From Dipteris shenzhenensis (Eukaryota; Polypodiophyta; Polypodiopsida; Gleicheniales): a stretch of 64,000 nt of DNA. Numbering within the stretch: position 1 is the stretch's first letter; each line of letters opens with the position of its first letter. A program made the translations under genes and the position numbers. The stretch lies in NCBI GenBank assembly GCA_047967505.1, contig CM106538.1; one strand, 5' to 3'. The notes under the pieces are model-generated. The model was not told where the DNA came from. It worked only from the letters and a program-made list of their open reading frames with translations, and did not search any database. Below, in pieces: positions 34,821-48,075 of this stretch.

Positions 34821-36350
34821 ATTATTAAGTTTAATGTTTAAGTCTATAAGAGAATGTTAAACACTCCACAAGAAAGACATGGGAGCTTCGGAGTGTCCTC
34901 AAATTTTCCCATATAGAATGCTTGTGCTCCAATTGAAGAATGTTTTTTTAAAATGCCATATGCATACATAGTCTTCATTGAACCATTGACATAATTGGGT
35001 ATGCCATGTTGCATCCCTGATTATCCAGATGCTTACACTGGATATAATGCATGAAGTAAGAAGTATGAAAATAAACAAGTGTGAAGTTAACGAGTCCGAA
35101 TCTAATTGAGAAGTATGAAAATAACAGAGTGTGAAGTCAAGAAGTTCAAAAGATTTCAACAGCAAAGACCTTGTTCAAAACTGCTATCCTCCATATCGAT
35201 CGATTCACTAGAATGCTCATGCTCAGCCCTTATGGGGTTGTTACAATGACTCCAAGTTACTCGACTTACAAACTAATCATGCTAAATCTTCGATGGCATA
35301 ATGCGATCAATTGAAAGAAACAAGTGCTTTTGGCAGAAGCAAACATGAATTCAAGAAATCGGGTACTGATTAATGAAGCCTCACAGGCCTAGCTCTAAAG
35401 ATAAAGGATCATGTGAAGCTAACCAATTATATTTTGATGAAATAGGAAATATTATGTAAGCCCAAAATACTTCAAACTAAACTGCCCAAAATACTTCAAA
35501 CTAAACTGTTGCTAAGGCCGGATACACACAGAACAAGTGAGGTGACCTTTTTGCTTGTCCGCCCCCTTTTGAAGATGAAGTAGGTGTGCGTTCGCCCTTC
35601 AATTCACAAACACGTGGACGAACTTGCAATATCTAATAAATGCATGATAATGAAACCACCAATCAAAGATGGCGTAGTGGTAGGGCTTCTCTTCAGTAAC
35701 GAACAAGTCAAGAGTTAGAATATCTGTTGGGGCCTAGTTGCAGCTTTTTTGTAGGCACCCAACTTCTTGGGCGGGCTTGGAAAGCTGCCAAAGCAAAATG
35801 CGGAAGTCACCCGTGACTTAGCGTTCATGTAGCAATATCCCGAGCCATCCTACAGATGTGTGTGAAGGCCCTTCCATTCAACTCTTGAATAAGCTTTTTG
35901 GCCTGCCCGGTTGGGGAAGCCCTTAATGATGATGTTGGGGTTGAAAGGGAATTGTGCCTATTGGTCCACGTTCAACTTACTATTTCACTCCATCGTCTTT
36001 CCTCTACTCTCTCTCTCTCTCTCTCTTCCCCCTAGTCTCGACCTCCACGCTTGCATCACTCGTAATCCATCCTCCTACCTCCCATTTACTACTATTGTTT
36101 TTTGCTACTACTTCTGCTTTTTGGTTTTGCCAACCTTTTGGGCAGGCCTCATGAATGACAAAAGGCGTTTCGTCATTCATTTCTTGCACTCGTTTTCCTT
36201 GTCCGTAGACACGTGTGTATGTGTGTGCGTGCGCACATGCATCCGACCTAATTGTTGTAAAGTGCTCCCCGTGGGACGAAGGCAATTCCATCTATAGAAG
36301 TAAAATGAGTTAAAAGTTGGGAGGGCGAGGTTTCCAAAAGTAGCTCATTG
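34821..36350. other. No gene recognised
   Basis: Short direct repeats at 35058-35145 and 35460-35508 (a 25-base unit twice) and a CT tract at 36005-36026. The open frames around 35911-36297 have no recognisable domain. Confidence 0.5.
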
Positions 36351-36660
36351 AGGTATGCATTTACAAGATATAAACAAGTAAGTTGGTCACTCATAGTGCT
36401 AGGTATATGCATTGACAAGATATAAACAAGTATGTGCATTGACAAGATATAAACAAGTAAGTTTTGTTTTGAGAGCCGGCTTTGCTGTGTGAGGCACATA
36501 CAAACAAATAAGTTTTGTTTTGAGAGTCGGCTTTGTTGTGTGAGGCACGTACACCCACCAAGCATCTTATGGACATCTCATGGAGATGCCATCCTCGTAG
36601 TCATATTAGTCACACTTTCCCATTGAGATATGCATTGACAAGAGGATATAAACAAGTTGG
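36351..36660. repeat. Nested short repeats upstream of the plastid protein gene
   Basis: The word TGCATTGACAAGATATAAAC occurs, with small changes, at about 36357, 36408, 36436 and 36631, and AGTTTTGTTTTGAGAG followed by TCGGCTTTG occurs at about 36461 and 36512. The last copy ends within 50 bases of the start codon, so the array forms part of the promoter or 5' UTR. Confidence 0.75.
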
Positions 36661-36693
36661 TTGGTCACTCATGAAAGCTACTATAAACCACAA

Positions 36694-37352
36694 ATGGACT
36701 TCTCTCTCCAAACCACCGTTGTCCCCTCACCTTCAACAAGGTGCTTATCCCTCACCTTCCCTTTGCCCTTCCATGCTCCCAAAAGCCCCCAAATAGCTTC
36801 CCTCTCCTTCAACAGAAATGGGTTCCTTATCCTTCATCATCGTCAAGCTTTGGCTTTAGCTCGTTTCAAGAACGACCCTTCCCCGCACCTCCAGTTCATC
36901 GCCCGAGCTGCTGCTAAACCTCCCAAGCCTCCCCCCAAGCCCGCCACATCTAAAACTATCGTCCTTGCTGTCGCTTTGCCTTTTGCACTCGCCGCCGGCG
37001 CCGTAATCGCTGGAAAAATTCTCTCTCGACGAATTCGAATGGAAGCCATGGAGGAGGTACGGCCTCCTTCTTTTATGGGCCGCACGTTTGCCTTTTGCGT
37101 AGAGCGAGCCCATCAAGCTTTTTCATCACGGCTTTGTGTTTTCTCCTATCCCTGATCCAGGCCATCGAGTTGGAGAAGAAATATAATGCGGAGAAGCTAC
37201 TAACAGGCAGTGAACCGGACATCGAGAGTTTTTATGCGAAAAGTGTATCAAGGGATGATTCCGGCAGTGAACTGACACTGTCAGCAAAAAGCGAAGCGCT
37301 GGAAGATGGTGTCAGGGTGGGGATGCGGAATCGCCCAAAACGAGAGGAGTGA
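36694..37352 (+). CDS. Predicted plastid single-pass membrane protein (2 exons)
   Basis: I do not recognise the family. Exon 1 is 36694-37056; a 104-bp intron (GTACGG...ATCCAG) and exon 2 (37161-37352) follow in phase 0, giving 184 residues. ATG 36694 is the first ATG in the frame. The first ~75 residues are rich in Ser, Pro, Leu, His and Arg with few acids, as in chloroplast transit peptides. After a Pro-rich linker (KPPKPPPKPATSK) comes one hydrophobic segment, TIVLAVALPFALAAGAVIAG, then basic residues (KILSRRIR) and a charged tail (AIELEKKYNAEKLLTGSEPD) likely to face an aqueous side. Thylakoid or inner-envelope location is inference. A possible extra exon near 38275 (reading SEDEEAGCPLCFNSQALK) could replace the C-terminus if a GTGTCA donor at 37319 is used; this is weak. 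Codon use and GC are higher than in the surrounding repeats. Confidence 0.7.
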
Positions 37353-39124
37353 GTCTTCGATGCGTCATTGACAGCCTTCATGATTATCGAGTACCGAAAG
37401 GCATGCTAGAAGCCAGCCAGCTGAGAACTGCATAGGAGTCTCTACTTAGATCAATCAACCGGGTTTGGAAACGAAGAAGCCAGCCTAAAAGAACAAAAAC
37501 CCTGAGGCATCTGCGGGGTTCGTCCATCCAAATTCACATTGTATGAGTTGAATATGTGTACATTCTTTTGGCATTTTTACAGGCAGGGTCTGTCTTTCCA
37601 CAAGAAATTTAATGTACGAGGGAGAGCCATGAATGTGAAGACCTGGCTTCATTTCCGTAGCATTAGGCGCATTGGCATTCAAATGTTTTAGAATCAAAAG
37701 TCCATATTTGTTGCTAGTATGCATGCTCAATTTTCATTCAAAATGGATGGTTTAGGCCTGTGGATAACATGTTTTATGCTTCAAGGGATATAGGGGTAAT
37801 GAAAGTCTATAGCTTCATTTTCATCTTAGTAGTATGACTCTAGCATTGATTTCTCCTCAATAGCTAGTCGTCAATGAGACCTAGATGGTTTAAGAATGCC
37901 CTTTGGGCAGGACGGCCAAGAATGATCAGCCTTTTTTTCTGTGTGTTTGTCCGATTGCTAGGCAAGCTTGGTGGAGAGTGGTGGACAGGGGAATTTGAAA
38001 GACAGCTTTAAAAAACAAAAACCTTCGGGAGTCGCAGTGTTTGTCCAGATTCTGCTTGTATCATTTGTATATCTAAATATTCTTTAAGATACTTGAAGTA
38101 AGATAACATAAGGGGTAATTGCCACGAGTCTACTTTAATGCTTACGTGGATAGCTCCAAAGTTCCGGAATATACTTTTTTGACGCTAAGGAGTACCAGCT
38201 CGTAAATGTTCGTCTTCCTTGGAAGGTGGATGGAAAAAGATGATGCAGTGAATCCCCTTTTTCCCTCTATTGCAGGGAGTGAAGATGAAGAAGCAGGCTG
38301 TCCGCTTTGCTTTAATTCACAAGCCCTGAAGGCCTTCGAGCTACTGAAGCTGCAGTCACAATAGTACCTTGTCTATCATTGGCAACACCTGTAGTGAAAT
38401 AGGGGAAGGGAGAGGGACGACAGGTTGCCATGTAGGAAGCACAGAGGTTGCCACATGGACAGCAGATGGTTATCCTTCTTAGGTTTATTTATGACCCACA
38501 CTACAAGGCAGATCAATTCACTGTGCTGCTCTGCCCACATATGAGGCTGCACACAAGCCATATGGAGGGGCATAGGGGCTGCACAGAAGGCACATTGTGT
38601 GGGTTCCAGAACTGGGCAAGGGCCCAGCAAAGAATGCAGCCAGTAGGGGGTTTAATAGCCCCCCAATGGCTGGTCTGTCCGGCCAGTCCACAGACTGGGT
38701 TGGCCAGCCAGCCAACTGGTCGCAGGCTTGGGTTGGCTGGTAAAAGGCCCAGTCGTCTTGTTTCAACCATCTTGCCACTCTGTAGAAGGCCCCCATTGGG
38801 GGAGCACAGTAGCATTCAGACAGGCAGCATTGCAGAAAGTACAGAGCTTCTCCAGAGTGCACCCAAGGCACTAGGAGATAGCAGCAAAGGGCAGCCGCAT
38901 GCACAGGAGTCTGCCATCATCTCCAGCCTATAGAAGTGCAGAACGGTGCTAGAGAAAGTGGACAAAGGCAGCAGCAGTAGCAGCCCTTTGCCTATGTGAA
39001 GAGCTCAGGAAGTGGTGCAGATCGGACTACTGGATGACAGACAGTTTTGCATCCTCCCATAGCCACTGAAGTCCTCAATAAGCCATACACCTTTCTCCTT
39101 GCAACCTACACGCTCTCTCTTCCT

Positions 39125-39128
<4 letters not shown>
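37353..39128. other. No firm gene; diverged duplication
   Basis: Around 37480-37570 and 38000-38090 two related stretches share ACAAAAACC(C)T...GGAGTCGC/GG..GT..GTCCA and TTGTAT; this may be an old duplication of 3' UTR sequence. 38640-38810 is rich in short GGCCAG/CTGGCC palindromes. No coding region is supported. Confidence 0.4.

Positions 39129-39163
<35 letters not shown>
39129..39163. repeat. (CT)n microsatellite at the 5' edge of a LINE
   Basis: About 17 CT units ending 20 bases before LINE RT coding sequence begins. Confidence 0.9.
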
Positions 39164-39166
<3 letters not shown>

Positions 39167-39183
39167 GCTGACAAGAGCATGGA

Positions 39184-40470
39184 TTGTCAGCTGCATTTCA
39201 AAGTAATATGGGGGTAAAACAAGGTTGTCCTCTCTCACCTACACTGTTTGGAATCTGCATTGACAAGTTAGAAGAACTCATAAATGAATTTACAGCAAAA
39301 GAAGGGGTAAAAGTACCCACACTCGGGTTATGGACAATACTGTTGCTTCTATATGCAGATGATGTGGTTCTTTTTGCTTATGACTCTGATTCCATGCATC
39401 AACTACTACAGACACTTCAGGTCTTTTGTGATGAAAGTGGGCTGCAAGTTAATGTCATCAAAACCAAAATGATGGCAGTATTCACCACTCAACTTGAACA
39501 CCTTCCTGTTATCAGCTTTGCAGGGGGCAGCCCATTGAATATGTCAACACCTTGAAACATTTAGGCATCGACATACCAGCCGACCACAGATGGTGGCAAT
39601 GTGCACAAAAAAGGTGGGACACAGGTTGGGGAAAATACAATCAATTTGAAAATGATTGTAGGCACATTGACACCCGGAACTGGAAGATCCGCAATATGTT
39701 GTTTGATGCATATGTGGTCCAAACAGTGCTCTACGGAGTAGAAGTATGGGGAGGCAGCATCTCTCCATCTACATGGAATGAGATTGAAAAAATGCAGAAA
39801 GCATTCCTACGACGACATCTAGGAGTCAAGGCTACTACCCCGTACTCTATGCTTCTTTTGGAAACAGGTAGGAGGCCAATTGAGTTTCATGCATTGATCA
39901 GAGTGATGCAATATCTATTGGACATGCAACAAATGCCAATAGACAGATTACCACACAGAGCATGGACAGCAAGTATGAAACTTCAAAAGAACCATAAAAG
40001 CAAGATCATATGTACGGGATGGGGACAGACATAAGGAAACGGTCCAGCAGATGGAAAGTGGAACCATACCTAACTATGCCACGTGAAAAGGTCAAACTAC
40101 AGGAATTCTAGTTGTCCTTACTATGCACCCTACAGGCTCAATGGCTAACAATAGAAAGGAAGACCAAGCTAGAATACTACCAACATCAAATAAATCCTCT
40201 ATGCTGGTCATCATTCATGAAATCAGATGCCTTTGCTCAGCCATACATCAGCACTCCCATCCCTCTTCTTTATTGCAGGAATTATGCCAGATTCTGCACA
40301 CGGTCACATACCTTGGCCATAGAGAAAGGAGCTTGGCTGAATTTGCCACGACATGCCAGAGTTTCAAGGAGCATCCAAACGAGCTCATACACGAGCTTGA
40401 GAAATCCGGCCCCAATTATGCATTGCCCTGTACTGTAAGTCAGCTTAGCCTACTCATACAACAGCGATGA
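39184..40470 (+). pseudogene. LINE reverse transcriptase, 5'-truncated
   Basis: 39184-39555 reads SNMGVKQGCPLSPTLFGICID and then LLYADDVVLFAYDSDSMHQL, the RT palm with its catalytic YADD (near 39352). A 1-nt shift near 39525 moves to 39552-40034, the thumb and connection region (LKHLGIDIPADHRWWQ, VLYGVEVWGGSISPSTWNEI, KAFLRRHLGVKATTPY). 40112-40400 continues in another frame to RFCTRSHTLAIEKGAWLNLP, which resembles the LINE end at 5719-6021. The final zinc-binding part is missing. It differs from the L1-type LINEs at 15-18 and 24-30 kb. Only a few lesions are present, so it is a comparatively young copy. Confidence 0.85.
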
Positions 40471-41620
40471 CTGAGGAAAAGGGAGAGAAAGAGACAATAG
40501 AACGAGACCAGCCCCTCCAGGAAGCAATTCGTGGCTTGTGTACTTGGCCCTGAGAGCAGCCAGGCCCTCAAGCCTTTCTAGCACTGGCTGTTCACCGTAC
40601 CAACCCACGGAGCTGCAAATGGACGCGGAGCCTCTCATACGGACTCCTAAACTGAAACACAAGGTCCAAAACTGTTGTGCCTAGTCCCCGATCTATACGT
40701 CAAACCATCAAAAATGCCATCTGTGCATCCAAAGCTCCTCTCAGCTCCCGTACGGCGCTCACGATTTTTTCAGCTTTTTCCTCCACCGTGAACCTTGCCA
40801 AATGCATCCAGGAATGGGAAAATGCCACGTGGCATCCCCTCCTCGTCATTTGCCCCCAATGCCCCCTCTAGTGGGACCTATTTAAGATCTAACCAAGCCC
40901 TTGCCTCCTCTAGTGGGGCATTTTTAAAGCCAAACCAATGGCCAACTTGGGTCCTAAAGGTTTTTGCCCCCTCTTTAGACTTATTCACCAATTCACCCCC
41001 AAGGCATTAATCCCTAGGGGGAAATCTTGCACACACACATCCAAGGCCCTGTCCCCTAGTTTTCCCATATGTAAATGCAAAACTCACACCCTCGTGATAG
41101 GACCTATGGCTAGGATGGAGTCTAATGATTTGGTTTAGCCCATAGTGAGAGAAGTAGCTCAAGGAAAAGGAAGGCCCCCTATTCAATTGGTTTAGGGAGA
41201 GTAGAATTCTTTGGATCCAAATGTAAATAACCTCCCGATATGTGAAAACTATGGCCAGTTCTTTGGGAGAATTGTAGAAGCACATGTGGGAGTGCTGGAG
41301 TATGTTAAGGACAAAAGAACCCTTCAAAAGTTAAAAGGAGAGATGACATGTCTGCAAATTAGAGTGGTTGTGTAAAGTGGAAGAGTTCAACTTCCACCCC
41401 AGGGATGATAAGGCTAAAGTATATTCTAACTGTGTTGCACTTGGAAGATTCTGTTGATAAACATTGGAACATTCAAGCAGAAGTTGGCTCCAAAATATGG
41501 ATTAATACTTTGGAAACTCTTAAAGGCTGCTGCATTTGCTTATGTAACAACCCCTTTGTCATAGGCATCAAGATGGTACAGCCCTCGAGAAAGTGTTCCA
41601 GTAAATACGATATATTTATC
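40471..41620. other. No gene; short tandem repeat at 40855-40940
   Basis: GCC(C/T)CCTCTAGTGGG followed by (AC/CA)...TTTAA(A)G and (T/C)AAACCAA occurs twice, at about 40860 and 40907. No coding region is recognised. Confidence 0.45.
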
Positions 41621-41623
41621 ATG

Positions 41624-42157
41624 TCAGTTGTCATACCCAGCACAACGATAACATCTCTGAAGCCATTGGTAGAGTAAGATAGAAAGTACGTTCTTTTTAA
41701 TATCTAGAACATCTAACACTTCCAAAAGAGTCACTACATCCTCTGACATTAACGTGACCTGCACTTGATCAATCCCTCTCAGGCGACAAGAGGCATTGTT
41801 GGCACATGTGACAATGATCCCCTTAGGTGCATCATCCAAGGACTAAAACAATTGCTTGTAGGATGTAATGTGCTTTGAAGCACCACTATCAATATACCAA
41901 TTGGACATAGAATTTGAAACTGACAATGATGCATCATGCTTCGACAAGTTAGATGCCCACTTAGAGATTTTAGAAGAAGAAAATGTACTAGAAGAGGTGG
42001 AGGGGCCTTGAGCACCATGCCAAAGCATCCCCCAATTGAGGGGAGATTGGGTGGATACTTCTTTAGAAACCTCGGGAAGCAAAGTGTCACTCGATCGAGT
42101 CCATATCAATTGTAGATCCAGGGTACCATGGGATGAAATAAATGGAGTGCAAGGCAA
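41624..42157 (-). pseudogene. Ty1/copia protease fragment
   Basis: On the minus strand SNWYIDSGASKHITSYKQLF (about 41905-41845) contains the catalytic DSGA of a copia aspartic protease. It is followed in another frame by DDAPKGIIVTCANNASCRLR and VLDIKKNVLSI, the usual run from protease towards integrase. Gag and the rest of pol are absent on this strand. Confidence 0.8.
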
Positions 42158-42599
42158 GGAAGGTGGAGCTCTGCTCTACCAAAGCCTTGGGGAAGTGTCA
42201 AGGGAGCTCAACTGGAGAAGAAAAACAACTCTTCTATATATTGTGACCTCTTGAATGTGGTCACCATCCAAGGCTAAGCTCGCCAAATTAGGAACCTTAC
42301 TTCTCATGGGCGTAAGGTCAACAATGCACCCCACCACAGCCCTCTAGAAATCATGAACTGGGGGGATCACAAAAAAGTAGAAAACCTGCAGTCCAGAAGC
42401 ACCACAAGCTACATAACCTCCTGGGAGATCTCCAAGAGACCAATGCAAATAAAAAAACTAGCTCTTTGAGGAGTAGACAACACCCAAAAAGTGTGGTGAC
42501 CTATCCAGAGCCACCACACCAACCAGCAACAATTATGAAACTTGATAAAGCTCTAGAAATGAGAGGTAGCAAAGGTGCTGCAAAAAAGCGAGGTGGAGA

Positions 42600-42610
42600 A
42601 GGACAACACA

Positions 42611-42646
<36 letters not shown>

Positions 42647-42715
42647 AAGAAAGAAACTATTATTATCGTCCTCTGGGGGTCTGAAATCGACCCATGGGAC
42701 CCAATGGAATGTTAC

Positions 42716-42760
<45 letters not shown>
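42600..42760 (-). mobile_element. LINE 3'-end fragment flanked by (GA)n tracts
   Basis: On the plus strand, (GA)n(GAAA)n (42612-42655) is followed by TATTATTATCGTCCTCTG and CCATGGGACCC, matching the 3'-terminal motifs at 5606-5650 and 62400-62445. A second (GA)n tract fills 42719-42759. Read on the minus strand this is a LINE 3' terminus with a simple-repeat tail; no coding part remains. Confidence 0.65.
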
Positions 42761-42762
<2 letters not shown>

Positions 42763-42869
42763 AACGGAGTGGTTGGTGAAGAGCTAGGTGAAATGAATAA
42801 GCAGCTCAACAAGGAGTAGGGAGAGCAACAGTTTCCATGTCAGGCTTGTGCTATATATCTTAACGACAA

Positions 42870-43500
42870 TGCACAAAGTGCTATCAAGGCTTTGACATCT
42901 GCAGAGCATATTTCTTTTTGGGTATTCAAGCGTGATGGCACTACCTATCCAATGTGGTCATGGTGTGACACTATTGGTTGCCAAGAATTTTTGGGGTATT
43001 TGTTGCAAGAACAAAGGCTAGACCTGCCTCTCAGACATAGGAACCTAATCCTATCACCACACCTATTATGGATGGTGCTCCTGATGCTACATCTAGACCA
43101 TCTACCACTGTTGCCGTAGTGCCTCTAACTCCTCCCACATAGAATCAGATCTGATGGGATCAAAGAGATGCACAAGCACATGCCTTAATTGCTTTATCTT
43201 GCAAGAGGTTCATAATACCTCATATTGGGTTGCATGGGATTGTTTGGCTAATCTTTGTCAGATTTCGAATGAGGCCAGGATTGCATTTTTGTGCAAGCAG
43301 TCTGACAACGTTAAGATGGAAGAAGGGGACAACATGGATGCCTATCTCACAAAAGTCAAGGACTTTATAGAGCTGCTCATCAACGTTTCTGAGGTTGTGC
43401 CAGATTATCAAGTGGTTTCCATGATGTTGGATGGACCATCGGATTCTTATCAGTGCTTTGCTACACTGTTGAGGTTAGTGGCCATGGGTAGTAGTACATG
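42870..43500 (+). pseudogene. Ty1/copia gag fragment
   Basis: 43154-43501 reads ARIAFLCKQSDNVKMEEGDN and then AYLTKVKDFIELLINVSEVV and DYQVVSMMLDGPSDSYQCF, the central gag (UBN2) region. The upstream frame 42892-43119 (FKRDGTTYPMWSW) is the start of gag, out of frame with the rest. There is no zinc knuckle. Confidence 0.75.
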
Positions 43501-44560
43501 ATGGGCTCCCTCGACTCCGGGTGATCGTTGAGTACTCGGAGACTCTACTGGAGGAGATTCTTGAGACTCTAGATGGAGTGGAGATCCGATAGCGAGTTGA
43601 GATTTCTGGTCTACCACGTCAGTGCCTCAAATGCACGCAGATGGGTCACTTGCCATGAGCATGCCCCAGTGGTCAGGGCCGAGGTCTCTTCCTTCTCAAG
43701 CTCACGAGAGACAACAGAAGGAGGCTTGTGTGGATAAAACCCAACGTCCATCTAGGCGGTGCGTGATGGTGGCAAAGCGAACAATAGCTTCTCCGGTGCA
43801 AGGGGAGCAGATAGGTGGCTCCCCTTTAGGACGTCCCTAGACTCTTGGTCTGACATCTGATAGTGGAGGCCAATCACTCTGCTAGACACCACTTACAAGA
43901 ACTTAAGCAAGGTCTTGAGTCTACAGTTGAGGCCTCACCTCGTCAGTCATAGATAGTATCCATGACATGCAAACAAGGTTTGTTCAAGAACATAGTATCC
44001 TAGACAAAATGTAGTGGATTGGGCACGAGAAGAGTCTTTAATCTATTGCAATCCTTCTTCCAGATTTCAAAAAGGCTTACGATAGGGTGGAGTGGGCCTT
44101 CCTAGAGGATACGATGTAGAGGATGGGCTTTTTGGATAGATGGATTTGAGGGGTCTTAGCCATGTGTGCAGGGAGTGCAAGCTCGATACTCATAGGCGAT
44201 CACCCAGGAGAAGCTTTTTCTCTTTCTAACTCAGTTCATTAGGGTTGCCCCCTTGCCTCCTTCTGCCTCTTTATAGAAGAGGATTCGGGCTACTTTCTGC
44301 ACTCCCAGGCAGTAGGCCTCATGGAGTTGAGGCTTTTGATCCATCAAGAGGAGGAGCTTTTGGATTCAAAGTTTGGAGATCACACAACACTATGTGGAGG
44401 GCACTGAGGAGAGCTTAGAGGGGGTACGATGAGCCCTAGCGACTTACTGTCTGGCCTCAGCCGCTAGGATCAATAGACCAAATCAGTGGGTTTCCTCATG
44501 ATGACTGAGGAGGTCCAAAATGTTAGAAAAGTGAACTCTTACACCGAGGGTATCCCGCAG
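43501..44560 (+). pseudogene. L1-type LINE remnants
   Basis: Three-frame reading gives an ORF1 zinc-knuckle piece (GLPRQCLKCTQMGHLP near 43610), then RT pieces LLDTTYKNLSKVLSLQLRP (about 43877), DFKKAYDRVEWAFLED (about 44066) and HQGCPLASFCLF-like sequence near 44250. Lesions are very frequent. The endonuclease is missing, so it is both deleted and decayed. Confidence 0.65.
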
Positions 44561-45999
44561 CGGAGGACTGATAGCTAGCCTAGAATTACATGTGGCAGTG
44601 TTTCACTATGGAATCAATGCTTCATCTAGTGTGTGTACTTCACAACACTCGTGTATGTGCAGACTAGCAAATGAACTATGCCCAGAGATTTAATTTCTCG
44701 TCATTTCTTAGATTAGGCCATGCAAGATCATGAATGTATACATTTGTCATTTATGGCAACATATTTGGGTTGGGATCTCTAATAATATTGTGTATATCAC
44801 TTTTGACTGATAAGATGATGTTCAATCTAGTAAGGATATGTATTTTACAAAAGTAGGTTTGGTTTAGTAGATCAATTCGTATTTGTCCTTTTGATTTTTG
44901 ATTTACTTTCAAATTTTCAGTTAATCATTTATCTATTTAGATGTGTGATCAGTGTTATTTTCATCAATAAAAGGAATAGACAAACATTTTTCTCTCATGT
45001 AAGATGTTTTATCCTCAAAAAATTATCAAACTTGCTTCACCCTGTAGACATCATGGAAGTGTGTGTTATAGCTTTGTATGTGCTAAATGTTCAAGTCTTC
45101 TTTACATTGATTGCTAGTAGGTGTGCAAATCATTTTAGTATCTATGAGCCTATAGTTTGATTGAAGGATAGGATGGAAATTGTATGCCAATACCATGTGC
45201 TTAAGTGTAGGTTAAGTATTGGAATGCTCTAGACCAATTGACGTACTATATCCTTTAGTGATTTTCTTAAGAAAGGGGAGAAATATCTCCAATCATGGTC
45301 TTTTGAAACACCATTTATAAGGCTTGCATATCCTTGTTACATCACAAAGATGCCTCTCTAGAGGACAACTGTAGATTTTCTTGGGTCTTTAATGCATGTT
45401 TTGATTTTTTTTTTTTTTTTTTGGGGAAACTTTAGCACTCGTATGCATCCATGCAAATACAATGCTATCTATAGGCTCCCAACATTGAGGATCTTTTGTG
45501 TTCCATAGCCAAAATTTATCTGAACACCTTGATTACACTTCTTCATCTATAGCATGTTGGTGAATGCAAACAGGTGCCCAATATTATATAGGTATCTTTT
45601 TGTAATTCTCTAACATCCTATTTACATCTACATCACTTTGTACAACACCTAGCCATATTGGGTAGATTGCGTTTGATGGTCGAATAAGCACAAAATCACC
45701 AATCTTGACATCCACCATTGGCTTAAATTTATCTTTGGGTCTTTTTTGTGAAGGCCCACAATAGTGGTCATCCATTTTTTCCAACTCTTCGAAGTCATCC
45801 TTGTTATCATTGCAATAGATGTTCCTTCACTATGTGTCCTTGGCAAAAAATCTTTGAACACTCCCTTTTCCAACATATTTTGGAGTTTCTATAGCATCCA
45901 CCTTATTTTTCCAATACTCAATCATGGGTGCTATGTACTTCGTGAGCTTAGCATCTACTATGCTTGAACACCACACATGTCCTTGTTGGGTGATCTCAA

Positions 46000-46000
<1 letters not shown>
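44561..46000. other. Mostly empty; possible transposon-protein fragment at 45584-45876 (minus)
   Basis: The minus-strand piece reads KPMVDVKIGDFVLIRPSNAI and PIWLGVVQSDV, which reminds me of a segment in uncharacterised plant transposon proteins. The evidence is a short motif only. The rest is AT-rich with no gene; a T-run lies at 45406-45421. Confidence 0.35.
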
Positions 46001-47130
<1,130 letters not shown>

Positions 47131-47500
47131 TTAGGAGCCAACTCTTTATGGAAAACATTTGATGGTGTGTCCCTGTTTATATTTATTTATTTATATTTAT
47201 ACATGTATACATGTGTGTGTGTGTGTGTGTGTGTGTTTATATGTTCTATTTGATTATTATATTTTAAATAAATATATTATTATATTTATTTAATTATTGA
47301 TAACTAATTATTTAAATATACATATTCAATTTTATATGTACTTTAGATATATATTCAATTTTATATCTAAATAACTAAATTGGTTTGCTAATATATATGT
47401 GTGTGTGTGCACGCACGTGCATGCATGTGTGTGCACGTGTGTTATACTTCGTGATGGGGATTTGTAAATTGCATTAGGTAATTGCATCAATGTTTCACCA

Positions 47501-47540
<40 letters not shown>

Positions 47541-47566
47541 TTTTGATTATTTATTTTAAGTAAATC

Positions 47567-47609
<43 letters not shown>

Positions 47610-48060
47610 CACACACACACATTAGGAAAAAAGGAAACTCATTTTGGGGCCTTGTAAGAAATCCACTAGTTTCTTATTTTTCTTTGCTCCAAAATCTACA
47701 AAAATGAACTAGCATTAAATGCTCCTATCATATTCTCTCTTTAAAGTGAGTTTCGTGTCATCTTGACTCATGCCAGCAATAGAGTTTTGTGTCGGAATCC
47801 CATAACTAACGATTAAGAATCTTTGTTTTTCAAAATTGTAAACCTTCGCATGACAAGATAAACATGGACTTATCGCGATAAATATGGACTTATCATTGTT
47901 GACTTATGTAGGCCATAAGATTTCGTGGTCAAAAACTCATAACTAACCTTTAAGAAATTTTATTTTTTTTAATTTTTAAACATCCCCACGAAAGATTAAC
48001 ATGGATTTATCACGGCAAGTCCATTGCTAACACTTTGTTTTATAAAAGTTGATAAGGGTG
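47131..48060. repeat. AT-rich microsatellite region
   Basis: TG runs at 47213-47234 and 47509-47539, TA/GA/CA at 47568-47622, and long AT-rich sequence between them. No gene seen. Confidence 0.8.
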
Positions 48061-48075
48061 TGAAGCAACGGGAAA

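Noticed and set aside
38640-38810. MITE or structured RNA in the GGCCAG-rich palindromic stretch
   Set aside because: Only short, irregular palindromes; no terminal inverted repeats or target duplication could be found.
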